The notes under the pieces: generated by a model
Told to the model about the DNA's origin: nothing
Database searches by the model: none
Seen by the model: only the letters and a program-made list of their open reading frames with translations
Translations under genes and position numbers: made by a program
Shown: piece by piece, positions 26,853 to 33,172 of the stretch
Numbering within the stretch: the stretch's first letter is position 1
How the letters are laid out: every line of letters starts with the position of its first letter
Source of the DNA: Caldilineaceae bacterium
GTDB taxonomy: Bacteria; Chloroflexota; Anaerolineae; Caldilineales; Caldilineaceae
Length of the DNA stretch: 36,295 bases
Direction of reading: 5' to 3'
Assembly (NCBI GenBank): GCA_018003515.1
Contig: JAGNDO010000028.1
Span: 26,834-63,128, forward strand

Positions 26853-27128
26853 TCATAGGGCAAGGGGGTCTACCAATTCGTCGGGAACGCGGTTACGTTC
26901 GATGTATTCGTCGATCTCATGTTGATGGTCGCTGTAATAACTCAGGGCGTCAAAGACTTGGGCTAACGTGAGATGAGGCAGGTGGCGTGGAATCGCTTCC
27001 GGCTGTAGCCCCATTCGCCAGTTTTCCACAATCGATCTTACCGGCGTGCGCGTGCCTTCAATGATCGGCTCGCCGCTCAAAATTTTATCGTTGCTGACAA
27101 TGTATCGATGCCTGGTCATAGTTACCAT
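26853..27128 (-). CDS. DUF433 antitoxin-like protein (first copy)
   Basis: 91-residue member of the DUF433 family, which are usually antitoxins of PIN-like DUF5615 toxins. The signature ILSGEPIIEGTRTPVRSIVE is followed by a helical half (LTLAQVFDALSYYSDHQ, EIDEYIERNR). The start at 27128 is chosen because AAGAGGAGA lies about 8 nt upstream; a GTG at 27149 would add 7 residues. No DUF5615 toxin gene is adjacent. A second DUF433 gene lies 55 nt upstream on the same strand. Confidence 0.85.
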   Translation of the reverse strand: MVTMTRHRYIVSNDKILSGEPIIEGTRTPVRSIVENWRMGLQPEAIPRHLPHLTLAQVFDALSYYSDHQHEIDEYIERNRVPDELVDPLAL

Positions 27129-27183
27129 ATTTGTTCTCCTCTTGGCCACTACCGGTCTAGACTCCCATCAAGCCATGCCATTC

Positions 27184-27414
27184 CTATGCGTTTTCGTTTT
27201 CGATGATTTGCGTGTCGATCTCGTTTCGATGTGAGCGATAGTAAGCCCAGGCGTTGGCCAGATCTTCCGCTCTCAATGTCGGGTAACTAACCAAAAGTTT
27301 GGAATCGCTCAAGCCGAGTTTTCGAGCCTGGACCAATGCCCAAACCGGTATGCGAGTGCGAACTATGCACGGGTCTCCGCCAACAACGCCGGGTGTACGC
27401 TCGATCCCTTGCAT
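27184..27414 (-). CDS. DUF433 antitoxin-like protein (second copy)
   Basis: 76-residue DUF433 protein: GVVGGDPCIVRTRIPVWALV matches the N-terminal signature and AEDLANAWAYYRSHRNEID the C-terminal helix. GGAG of its ribosome site lies in the last codons of the small membrane protein gene upstream, so the two are coupled. Like its neighbour, it has no toxin partner here. The two copies are only distantly alike, so they are not a recent duplication. Confidence 0.85.
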   Translation of the reverse strand: MQGIERTPGVVGGDPCIVRTRIPVWALVQARKLGLSDSKLLVSYPTLRAEDLANAWAYYRSHRNEIDTQIIENENA

Positions 27415-27418
27415 TGCT

Positions 27419-27670
27419 CTACTCCCCCATCACCAACTTCGCCAAAATCAACCCCACCCATGCTACAATCGTCGCCTCCAAGGCATGGACCGGACCAATC
27501 TGTAGCAAATCAATGTTCGTGAAAATCCCGACCACCTGCCCCAGCCCAAAGCCGACCAGGGCGACGATCAAAAAAACGCCCAAATCCCGCAGATGGCGTC
27601 CGCCCCAAAGGTGGAAAACGCTGGCATAGCTCACGCTCAACAACACGCCCAACACGATGCTCGGACTCAT
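27419..27670 (-). CDS. Small membrane protein, 83 residues
   Basis: Predicted three-helix membrane protein: [37 protein letters not shown] and a C-terminal [16 protein letters not shown]. No family recognised. Its ATG overlaps the mnmA stop (ATGA-type), so it is translated with mnmA. The longer frame upstream is a shadow of mnmA. Confidence 0.75.
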   Translation of the reverse strand: MSPSIVLGVLLSVSYASVFHLWGGRHLRDLGVFLIVALVGFGLGQVVGIFTNIDLLQIGPVHALEATIVAWVGLILAKLVMGE

Positions 27671-28776
27671 GCGGCGATGATCCCCCCGCCCAAACAGAGA
27701 TCCCCGTTGTAGAAAATCGCCCCTTGCCCCGGGGTGATGTCCCGCAGGATCTCGTCGAATTGCACCGCCACCGTGCCATCCGCCTGGGGGAAGAGGGTGC
27801 AGGGAGCGGCTGTCGAACGGTAGCGGATCTTGCACTCGGCTCGCGTGCCGGGGGGGACAGGGGCGTCCATGGTCCAGTTGACCGTGTGGGCCGTCAACCG
27901 ATCGCCGCCCAATTCGTCCAGCCCGCCCACGACCAGGGCATTGTTGGGCCGGTCCAACTCCAACACATAGACCAGCGCGCCCGTGCCGCTCAGGCCCAAG
28001 CCTTTGCGCTGGCCGATGGTGTAGCCGGGCAGCCCCGTGTGCTGGCCCAGGACCGTGCCCCGGCGATCCACGATGGGGCCAGGCTGCATGGCCGCCGCCG
28101 CCCAGTCCTGCAAAAAGCGCCGGTGATCGTCATCGGCCAGGAAGCAGAGGTCCATGCTGTCGTGCTTGGAGGCGATGGGCAGCCCGTGGGCCGCGGCGAT
28201 CTTGCGCACCTCGGCCTTGGGATAGTCGCCCACCGGGAAGAGTACATCCCGCAACTCGTCCTGGCCCATGACGCTGAGGACGTAGCTTTGGTCCTTGTGA
28301 TCGTCCACGCCCTTGAGCAGTTCGACCACGCCATCCTCCCGACGGCGGGTGCGGGCATAGTGGCCCGTGGCAAGGAAGTCCGCGCCCAGCTTGCGGGCAT
28401 AGTTGAGCAGATAGTCAAAGCGGATGTGGCGGTTGCAGGCGATGCACGGGTTGGGCGTGGTCCCCGCGCTGTAGCCCTGGATGAAGTAGTCCACGACCTT
28501 CTCTTTGAAGACCTGTTCCACGTTGATCAAATAGAAGGGGATGCCCAATCTGTCCGCCACCCGCCGGGCGTCGTTGACGCTCTCCAGGCTGCAACACTTG
28601 TTGGTCGAGCCTTCCCCCCGGCCCACCTCGGCCCACAGGCGCATCATCACGCCGATGACGGTGTAGCCCTGTTCCACCAGCAAGGCCGCGGCCACAGAAC
28701 TATCCACGCCGCCGCTCATGGCGACGACGACGGTGGTTTCGGAGGGGGGGCGGGTGTGTTTGCTCTGTGTCGACAT
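27667..28776 (-). CDS. mnmA: tRNA-specific 2-thiouridylase
   Basis: Catalyses the s2U34 thiolation of the wobble base in Lys, Glu and Gln tRNAs using ATP and sulfur relayed from a desulfurase. 369 residues. PP-loop SGGVDSS at 21-27, catalytic cysteines C114 ([10 protein letters not shown]) and C211 (SMDLCFLAD), and the conserved [21 protein letters not shown] blocks are all present. The start [11 protein letters not shown] at 28776 is preferred over 28815; no Shine-Dalgarno precedes it and a -10 box lies 7 nt upstream, which suggests a leaderless mRNA. It is divergent from the SIR2-CHAT gene. Confidence 0.95.
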   Translation of the reverse strand: MSTQSKHTRPPSETTVVVAMSGGVDSSVAAALLVEQGYTVIGVMMRLWAEVGRGEGSTNKCCSLESVNDARRVADRLGIPFYLINVEQVFKEKVVDYFIQGYSAGTTPNPCIACNRHIRFDYLLNYARKLGADFLATGHYARTRRREDGVVELLKGVDDHKDQSYVLSVMGQDELRDVLFPVGDYPKAEVRKIAAAHGLPIASKHDSMDLCFLADDDHRRFLQDWAAAAMQPGPIVDRRGTVLGQHTGLPGYTIGQRKGLGLSGTGALVYVLELDRPNNALVVGGLDELGGDRLTAHTVNWTMDAPVPPGTRAECKIRYRSTAAPCTLFPQADGTVAVQFDEILRDITPGQGAIFYNGDLCLGGGIIAA

Positions 28777-29019
28777 GGGAGATATTTTACCACAACTGAT
28801 CCAGACTCGGCACATGCGGAAAAGGTGGGCGGACCCAAAACGTCCCCGGCACGCACGAACACGATTTTGGGTTTAGGCCATGCCCACTCGCTTGGGGCCG
28901 ACGTGCCGGGGATGGTTCTGAACCCGATTGACGCCGATGCCCCATCCGTGCTACCATCCACCCACCCCAATCAACCAACCAATCCACCAACCCACCAACC
29001 CACAAACCCAGAGACGCCC
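28777..29019. other. Intergenic leader of the SIR2-CHAT gene with CCAA-rich repeats
   Basis: Holds the mnmA -10 box, an 11-bp inverted repeat (28843-28853 with 28902-28912), and a CCAA/CAACCCAC-type repeat tract at about 28959-29010 just before the ATG of the SIR2-CHAT gene. No Shine-Dalgarno precedes that ATG. No clear promoter for the plus-strand gene is seen. Confidence 0.5.
28784..28792 (-). promoter_or_regulatory. Extended -10 box for a leaderless mnmA transcript
   Basis: TGGTAAAAT on the minus strand ends 7 nt before the ATG at 28776, so the expected transcription start falls at or within a base or two of the start codon. The -35 position is weak, consistent with an extended -10 promoter. 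Confidence 0.5.
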
Positions 29020-30882
29020 ATGAACCCCACCGCCCTCACCCACCTGCTTGACGAAGCCCAACGCCGCCGCCTGACCCTCTTCATCGGCCCGGATCTGCCC
29101 CAGGCGGTGACGGGGCTGCCCAGTGCCGGGGACTTGGCCGCGGGGCTGGCCAAGCATTTGGGCCTTTCCGGGCTGGGGGATGCGCCGGCCCTGGCCGATG
29201 TAGCCCAGGCTGCCGGGCGGCTGCGTTTTCGGGACACGTTGCAGTTTTTGATGGATCGCCTGGACAGCAGCGGACATGATCCGCAGCCCGTGGACCTGCT
29301 TCTGGCCCGGCTGCCCGTGGACCTCTTCATCACCACCCGGCTGGATGATGGGTTGGGCCGGGCCTTTGAGCAGGTGAGTCGCCCGGCCCAGGCCCTGGTC
29401 AGCGATTTTGACGCCGGTTTTGTGGACCGATCCAAGCCCACCCTGCTCAAACTCTACGGCGACCTGCGCCAGCCCACCAGCCTCACCGTGACCCAGGACC
29501 AGCTTTTTGATCTGCCCAGAGACAAACGGGGTCTACTGCGTTTGGTCGAGCAGGCTTTCAGCACGAGTACGCTCCTCTTCTTGGGCGCGGATCTGGAAAG
29601 CCCTGACTTCCTGTCCCTGTGGCGAGGTGTCCTGCGAGACCTGGGTCGTCTGGCCCCCATGGCCTATGCCGCACCCGCTCGCCCCCTTTCACCCCAAGCC
29701 AAGGCAGTCTGGGCAGATCGCAACATCACTGTGCTGGATGATGCACCCCTGGATCTGGTCCAGACCCTGGCCGAGCGGCTGCCACCGGAAGGCACGACCC
29801 CCATTCGGCCTAGACCTCCTGGCTCTCGTCTCCTGCCCCCCATCACCCCGCCCATCCAGCGCTATCGCAACTTTGATCTGGAATTGAGCCGGCGCGCCGA
29901 TGGCCGTATCCTGGCCCGGGTGCTGCGCTCGCCGGAGGGGGAGGGGGAGAGCGCCGTGGCTGACTTTGCCGAGATGCCGCCACCCTTGGATGGGGCGGCC
30001 ACCCTGCGGGGCACGGACGAGGAGATGGGCCGTCGCCTCTTCCCCGGCGGCGTGGCGGAGCGCTGGGCAGCCAGCCTGGCCACCACGGTCCGGGCGGAGG
30101 AGGGGCTGCGCCTGCGCCTCTTCCTGGCGGACCCCTCCCTGGCCGGCGTGGCCTGGGAGGCGGCCAAGCTGGGCGACAAGTGGCCCGCCCTCAGCACGGT
30201 GACGCCCATGGTGCGCTATGTCTCCACGGGCCGACGCACGGACACCCTGGCCGCGGCCCAGCCCCTGCGCATGTTGGTGCTGATCTCCGACGCCGCAGAG
30301 ATGGGTCTGCCCGTCCTGGACACGGCTCGGGAGCGGGCGCTGCTGGCCGAAGCCCTGGCCCCCTTGGAGGCCAAAGGCGCGCTCAAAGTCGAGTGGCGCA
30401 CGGGCGCGGTCACCCGGCGGGGGCTGCTGGACGACCTGCGCCGCATTCAGCCCCATCTGCTCCATTTCATCGGCCACGGGCTGCACGACGAGGCAACCGG
30501 CTTGGGCAGTCTGGTCATCTCCGGCGATGGGGGCGAACCGGTCCTGCTCACCACCGAGGATCTGGCCATCCTCCTGGACGGGACGCCCGTGCAGTTCGCC
30601 TTCTTCAACGCCTGCCAGAGCGGACGGGCCGCCGGCGGCGTGGCCCAGGCCGTGGTGCGCGCCTCCGTGGCCGCCGCGGTGGGCATGCAGGTGGACGCCC
30701 CAGACCAAGCCGCCGCCGACTTCGCCGGGGCCGTCTACCGGTCCATCGCCGACGGTTGGCCGATTGATGCGGCTGTGGCCGAAGGGCGCAAGCTGTTGTC
30801 TACCACCTTGGGCGTGGGGTCACCGTGGTGGGCGCTGCCCGCGTTGTATTCGCGGTTGGAGGATGGGCGGTTGTTTGGGTGA
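29020..30882 (+). CDS. SIR2-like / CHAT protease fusion protein
   Basis: 620-residue fusion. The N-terminal ~250 residues follow a SIR2-like (NAD-binding) fold: FIGPDLP (21-27) for the G-A-G loop, GLPSAGDL (32-39), TTRLDDGLGRAF (105-116) for the T-N-x-D strand, LLKLYGDLRQP (142-152), and a segment beginning LLFLGADLESPDF (185-197). The catalytic His of the H-G-D motif is Tyr146 here. The C-terminal ~230 residues are a CHAT domain with dyad H486 (HFIGHG) and C532 (NACQS). SIR2 modules act as NADases or NAD sensors in phage defence, and CHAT as a caspase-like protease; their fusion suggests abortive immunity (inference). Its 3' end has a near-identical partner at 32839-33027. Confidence 0.88.
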   Translation: MNPTALTHLLDEAQRRRLTLFIGPDLPQAVTGLPSAGDLAAGLAKHLGLSGLGDAPALADVAQAAGRLRFRDTLQFLMDRLDSSGHDPQPVDLLLARLPVDLFITTRLDDGLGRAFEQVSRPAQALVSDFDAGFVDRSKPTLLKLYGDLRQPTSLTVTQDQLFDLPRDKRGLLRLVEQAFSTSTLLFLGADLESPDFLSLWRGVLRDLGRLAPMAYAAPARPLSPQAKAVWADRNITVLDDAPLDLVQTLAERLPPEGTTPIRPRPPGSRLLPPITPPIQRYRNFDLELSRRADGRILARVLRSPEGEGESAVADFAEMPPPLDGAATLRGTDEEMGRRLFPGGVAERWAASLATTVRAEEGLRLRLFLADPSLAGVAWEAAKLGDKWPALSTVTPMVRYVSTGRRTDTLAAAQPLRMLVLISDAAEMGLPVLDTARERALLAEALAPLEAKGALKVEWRTGAVTRRGLLDDLRRIQPHLLHFIGHGLHDEATGLGSLVISGDGGEPVLLTTEDLAILLDGTPVQFAFFNACQSGRAAGGVAQAVVRASVAAAVGMQVDAPDQAAADFAGAVYRSIADGWPIDAAVAEGRKLLSTTLGVGSPWWALPALYSRLEDGRLFG

Positions 30883-30889
30883 GGCGAGG

Positions 30890-31128
30890 GGGCGAATGGG
30901 TGCAATTCAATTTGGGGGCGAGTTGGATTCGGCGCCCGCCCCACCCTGAAAGGGATGGGGCTACAACGGCTTCGCCTGGTAAACCAGGCTTTCCCTCTCA
31001 CAAAAGCCCCGTTTGACGGGGCGTTGCTGTTGTAGCCCTGCGGCTTTCAGTCCAGGGCGGACGCCGATTTGTGCACAGATCCATGATCTGCCAATCCTGC
31101 CCCCAAATTGAATTGCACCCGGGCGAAT
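30890..31128. mobile_element. MITE with 22-bp terminal inverted repeats and 8-bp target duplication
   Basis: The element at 30898-31120 (223 bp) begins GGGTGCAATTCAATTT and ends with the perfect 22-bp inverse complement (30898-30919 with 31099-31120). GGGCGAAT directly abuts both ends (30890-30897 and 31121-31128), the hallmark of a transposition target-site duplication. The arms continue imperfectly inward (CTGAAAG and GGGCTACAAC are kept), the centre contains a GCCCCGTTTGACGGGGC-type hairpin, and no ORF is present. An 8-bp duplication fits several families, including IS1595-like; I cannot assign it. Confidence 0.85.
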
Positions 31129-31137
31129 TGCGAGGGG
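31121..31137. repeat. Dispersed GGGCGAATTGCGAGGGG repeat (copy split by MITE)
   Basis: GGGCGAATTGCGAGGGG follows the MITE's right end. Other copies are at 25669-25686, 25747-25764 (inverted) and 33034-33051. Removing the MITE and one GGGCGAAT restores a continuous copy just after the SIR2-CHAT stop codon, as at 33034 after the CHAT remnant. Confidence 0.8.
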
Positions 31138-31155
31138 TGAGGGGGCGCGCAGTTG

Positions 31156-31164
31156 TGATATAAT
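31156..31164 (+). promoter_or_regulatory. Extended -10 promoter of the zinc-finger gene
   Basis: TGATATAAT with a weak or absent -35 box. The expected start gives a leader of about 26 nt, and TTAGGAGATCAG before the ATG supplies a good ribosome site. The same nine bases occur on the minus strand at 32796-32788. Confidence 0.6.
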
Positions 31165-31196
31165 TATCCTCGCAGATAGGAAACTTAGGAGATCAG

Positions 31197-31442
31197 ATGA
31201 TGATGTGTCCCAACGGCTGTTCCACTTCAATGAAAACGGTGTACGTGGAGCGAATCTTTCATCGAAACGGTGAACCCGCTGTGATCCGAGACCTGAAGAT
31301 GCACGTTTGCCCCGAATGCGGTTGCGAGTCCATGCCTTTGGCTTCCGCACGGATTGTGGAAAACATACTCAATGGCCTGATCGAACCGGTGGGTCAATTT
31401 TTAGCACCACTATTTCAACTGGCAACGCCCAATCCGGCATAG
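31197..31442 (+). CDS. YgiT-type zinc-finger protein (MqsA-like antitoxin family)
   Basis: 81 residues with a CPNGC and CPECGC pair of cysteine motifs and a C-terminal MPLASARIVENILNGLIEP; the second resembles the YgiT-type zinc-finger signature used by antitoxins of the MqsA/HigA-like class. No MqsR-like toxin is adjacent. It leads a plus-strand run of small genes, with 27 nt to the next one. AGGAG sits 6 nt before the first of three consecutive ATG codons. Confidence 0.8.
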   Translation: MMMCPNGCSTSMKTVYVERIFHRNGEPAVIRDLKMHVCPECGCESMPLASARIVENILNGLIEPVGQFLAPLFQLATPNPA

Positions 31443-31469
31443 AAAAAGCCAGTTCCCAGGAGAAACCCA

Positions 31470-31784
31470 ATGTCCGACACAACCATGATTCTGCCCAAGG
31501 AGACAGCCCAGGTGCTGGTTGACTTGACCGGCGAAGTGCGGGTGGATGCCGCCCTGACCCTGGTGATTCGAGACTATGCCCGCCAAAAGCTGGCCGACCT
31601 GGACAACGGTCTGCGCCAGTTTGAACGCAAGTATGGCATGTCGTTCGAGGTCTACCGCAAAATTTGGGAAAGCGAAGATCGAGAGGAAGATTATACCTTC
31701 GAAGCTGAGGATGACTATCTGATGTGGGAAGGATTGATCACGCGGCGCAATCGGCTGTTTGGAAGCTTCGCATGGCTGCCATAA
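31470..31784 (+). CDS. Small protein, antitoxin-like, 104 residues
   Basis: No named family recognised. The helical central part (AALTLVIRDYARQKLADLD) and the acidic C-terminus (ESEDREEDYTFEAEDDYLMW) resemble antitoxins that pair with a small basic toxin. It starts after CCCAGGAGAAA and overlaps the following gene by 13 nt, a toxin-antitoxin-like arrangement. The family may be a CopG/RHH-type DNA-binder, but that is not clear from the sequence. Confidence 0.65.
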   Translation: MSDTTMILPKETAQVLVDLTGEVRVDAALTLVIRDYARQKLADLDNGLRQFERKYGMSFEVYRKIWESEDREEDYTFEAEDDYLMWEGLITRRNRLFGSFAWLP

Positions 31785-32113
31785 CCACGATTCAGCTTCT
31801 CTACAACATACGCCACGCTTGCCGCGGTTCTTCGTTTGTGCGGCATGTTGAAGAACGCGTCTTGGACATTGACGTTCTTCACGTCCGGGTGCATCTGAGA
31901 CTGCCTGAAACTTTCATCAACGCCTTTTACAACTTGGCAACCGATAAGACCGCTTTTGCCCTGGTTCAGGCCGGAAGCCGGATCTATGGCGCGGATAATG
32001 CCAAGATGGGCTGGCATTACCACCCTTTTGCTGATCCGAGCCAGCACATCCCTTGCCCCCAAATGGCCTTTGCGGAGTTTCTGCAAGAAGTGGAGAACCA
32101 CCTTGTCCCATGA
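31772..32113 (+). CDS. Small protein with HxHPF motif, toxin candidate
   Basis: 113 residues, start MAAITTIQLL inside the upstream gene (overlap 13 nt), with GGAAG 6 nt before the ATG. The end of the core, GWHYHPFADPSQHIPCPQMAFAEFL, carries three His that could bind metal (WHYHPF...QHIP). An ATDKTAFALVQAGSRIYGADN stretch precedes it. No family is certain; the motif recalls small nucleases/TA toxins in bacterial genomes. A role as toxin to the preceding antitoxin-like gene is inference. Confidence 0.65.
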   Translation: MAAITTIQLLYNIRHACRGSSFVRHVEERVLDIDVLHVRVHLRLPETFINAFYNLATDKTAFALVQAGSRIYGADNAKMGWHYHPFADPSQHIPCPQMAFAEFLQEVENHLVP

Positions 32114-32120
32114 ACCAACC

Positions 32121-32378
32121 ATGAGCGCCGAAGAGGCCAGGGCATATATCGATCGGTGGAAGGCTGTGGCAGAAATTGAGCAACGGGAACTGCAAGCGGC
32201 CACTATCCAAGAGAAGTGGCGGCAGCTCAATGCCATCAAACGACTCGCCGACGGTTTGGGGATCACACGGGAAGATGACGATGGCAAGATGGAGGTTTAT
32301 TTGCGGTGGGCCAAGTTGAAGCGGCTTTATGAAGCAGGAATTACCGTGACTGAGGGACAAATTGCTGATCGATTGTAA
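32121..32378 (+). CDS. Small coiled-coil protein, third member of the TA-like trio
   Basis: 85 residues, start MSAEEARAYIDRWKA, with CCATG start 7 nt after the stop of the HxHPF gene. Heptad-rich charged helices (RWKAVAEIEQRELQAA, EKWRQLNAIKRLADGLG) predict a coiled coil. I do not recognise a family. The tight spacing suggests it belongs to the same operon as the two preceding genes. A perfect terminator lies 45 nt downstream. Confidence 0.65.
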   Translation: MSAEEARAYIDRWKAVAEIEQRELQAATIQEKWRQLNAIKRLADGLGITREDDDGKMEVYLRWAKLKRLYEAGITVTEGQIADRL

Positions 32379-32423
32379 ATTTCTGGTACCCTGCCCCGCT
32401 TGGATGAGAAGATACCCGAAATA

Positions 32424-32470
32424 CAAAACGAAGGGGGTGACGTGATTGCCACGTCACCCCCTTCGTTTTG
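32424..32470. terminator. Bidirectional Rho-independent terminator
   Basis: A 21-bp perfect stem (32424-32444 with 32450-32470) around a 5-nt loop; the stem base is CAAAACG/CGTTTTG, so U-rich ends occur in both directions. It sits between the convergent trio and the 32488-32736 gene. Confidence 0.85.
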
Positions 32471-32487
32471 CCAGAAATCGGACCCCC

Positions 32488-32736
32488 CTATGCCGCCACA
32501 AAGAGATGCTTCACTCGTTCCCATGCCCCATGTTTGACTTCACCGGCCAAAGCATCAATCTCATCCTCGGAAAGCTGACTGCGGCGTTTGATGGCGTGGA
32601 GCATGAGCGCATCAAAAATACGTGCCAGGTCATCCCGCTCGACTAGATCCCGGCTGACGCGCACGACATAGTCATTGGCCTCGGCAGAGACGGTGTATTG
32701 GGTTTGTAGTTGGTTACCTACAACGGTTTCCAGCAT
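32488..32736 (-). CDS. Hypothetical protein, antitoxin-like, 82 residues
   Basis: No family recognised. The protein is small and acidic, starts MLETVVGNQLQTQY after a strong GGAGG 6 nt upstream, and contains a central helix pair (RDDLARIFDALMLHAIKR, EDEIDALAGEVKHGAWERV). Its own promoter is convincing. It faces the trio across a shared terminator, and a CHAT remnant lies just upstream on the other strand. Confidence 0.65.
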   Translation of the reverse strand: MLETVVGNQLQTQYTVSAEANDYVVRVSRDLVERDDLARIFDALMLHAIKRRSQLSEDEIDALAGEVKHGAWERVKHLFVAA

Positions 32737-32787
32737 TCGAATCCTCCATTCAGGCGGCAGTAGACGATCTTTCCACTTGTCTGCCGT

Positions 32788-32816
32788 ATTATATCATCTG
32801 CTGGGAGGCTACTCAA
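32788..32816 (-). promoter_or_regulatory. Promoter of the 82-residue gene
   Basis: Minus strand TTGAGT (32816-32811), 17-nt spacer, then extended -10 TGATATAAT (32796-32788). The expected mRNA leader is about 45 nt. Position just outside the CHAT remnant suggests the remnant's upstream part was replaced by this gene. Confidence 0.75.
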
Positions 32817-32838
32817 CTATCATAAAAGCAGCTTTCTT

Positions 32839-33027
32839 GACGCCCCAGACCAAGCCGCCGCCGACTTCGCCGGGGCCGTCTACCGGTCCATCGCCGACGG
32901 CTGGCCGATTGATGCCGCCGTGGCCGAGGGGCGCAAGCTGTTGTCCACGACCCTGGGCGTGGGGTCACCGTGGTGGGCGCTGCCCGCGTTGTATTCACGG
33001 TTGGAGGATGGGCGGTTGTTTGGGTAG
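32839..33027 (+). pseudogene. 3' remnant of a second CHAT gene
   Basis: In frame, it would encode 62 residues (DAPDQAAADFAG...RLEDGRLFG) identical to the C-terminus of the SIR2-CHAT protein, plus a stop. Aligned with 30694-30882 the DNA differs at about ten positions, all of them silent (stop TGA to TAG included). Nothing CHAT-like precedes it: the gene's upstream part is missing and has been replaced by unrelated DNA. It has lost the catalytic His and Cys. Confidence 0.88.
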
Positions 33028-33033
33028 AGGGGC

Positions 33034-33051
33034 GGGGCGAATTGCGAGGGG
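33034..33051. repeat. Dispersed 18-mer GGGGCGAATTGCGAGGGG
   Basis: Intact copy placed 7 nt past the stop of the CHAT remnant, matching the position of the interrupted copy after the SIR2-CHAT gene. This extends the duplicated segment beyond the coding region. Confidence 0.8.
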
Positions 33052-33080
33052 GTGGGCCACAGACTACAGACCCAAAAATG

Positions 33081-33113
33081 AAGGGGGCGGCGTGGAAATC
33101 ACGCCGCCCCCTT
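33081..33113. terminator. Terminator downstream of the WD40 gene
   Basis: A 14-bp stem (33081-33094 with 33100-33113) and 5-nt loop. On the minus strand it is followed by CATTTTTGGG, a short U-run, as expected for the WD40 transcript ending at 33173; the plus side has a weaker CTTGTCTGTTT. Confidence 0.8.
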
Positions 33114-33172
33114 GTCTGTTTGGAGATTCAGGCCTACATCTCACTCACCCCTGGCACCCCCCATCCTCTTCC

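Noticed and set aside
27724..29019. Upstream extension of the SIR2-CHAT frame
   Set aside because: It runs antisense through mnmA and has no domain; the SIR2-like domain starts at the ATG at 29020.
30898..31120. Structured RNA gene or riboswitch in the foldback
   Set aside because: Perfect terminal repeats and a flanking 8-bp duplication are better explained by a MITE.
31772..32113. DUF6516-type toxin assignment for the HxHPF protein
   Set aside because: That family's usual YHYHW and PHHxH pattern is not matched; only the general arrangement is similar, so the family is left open.
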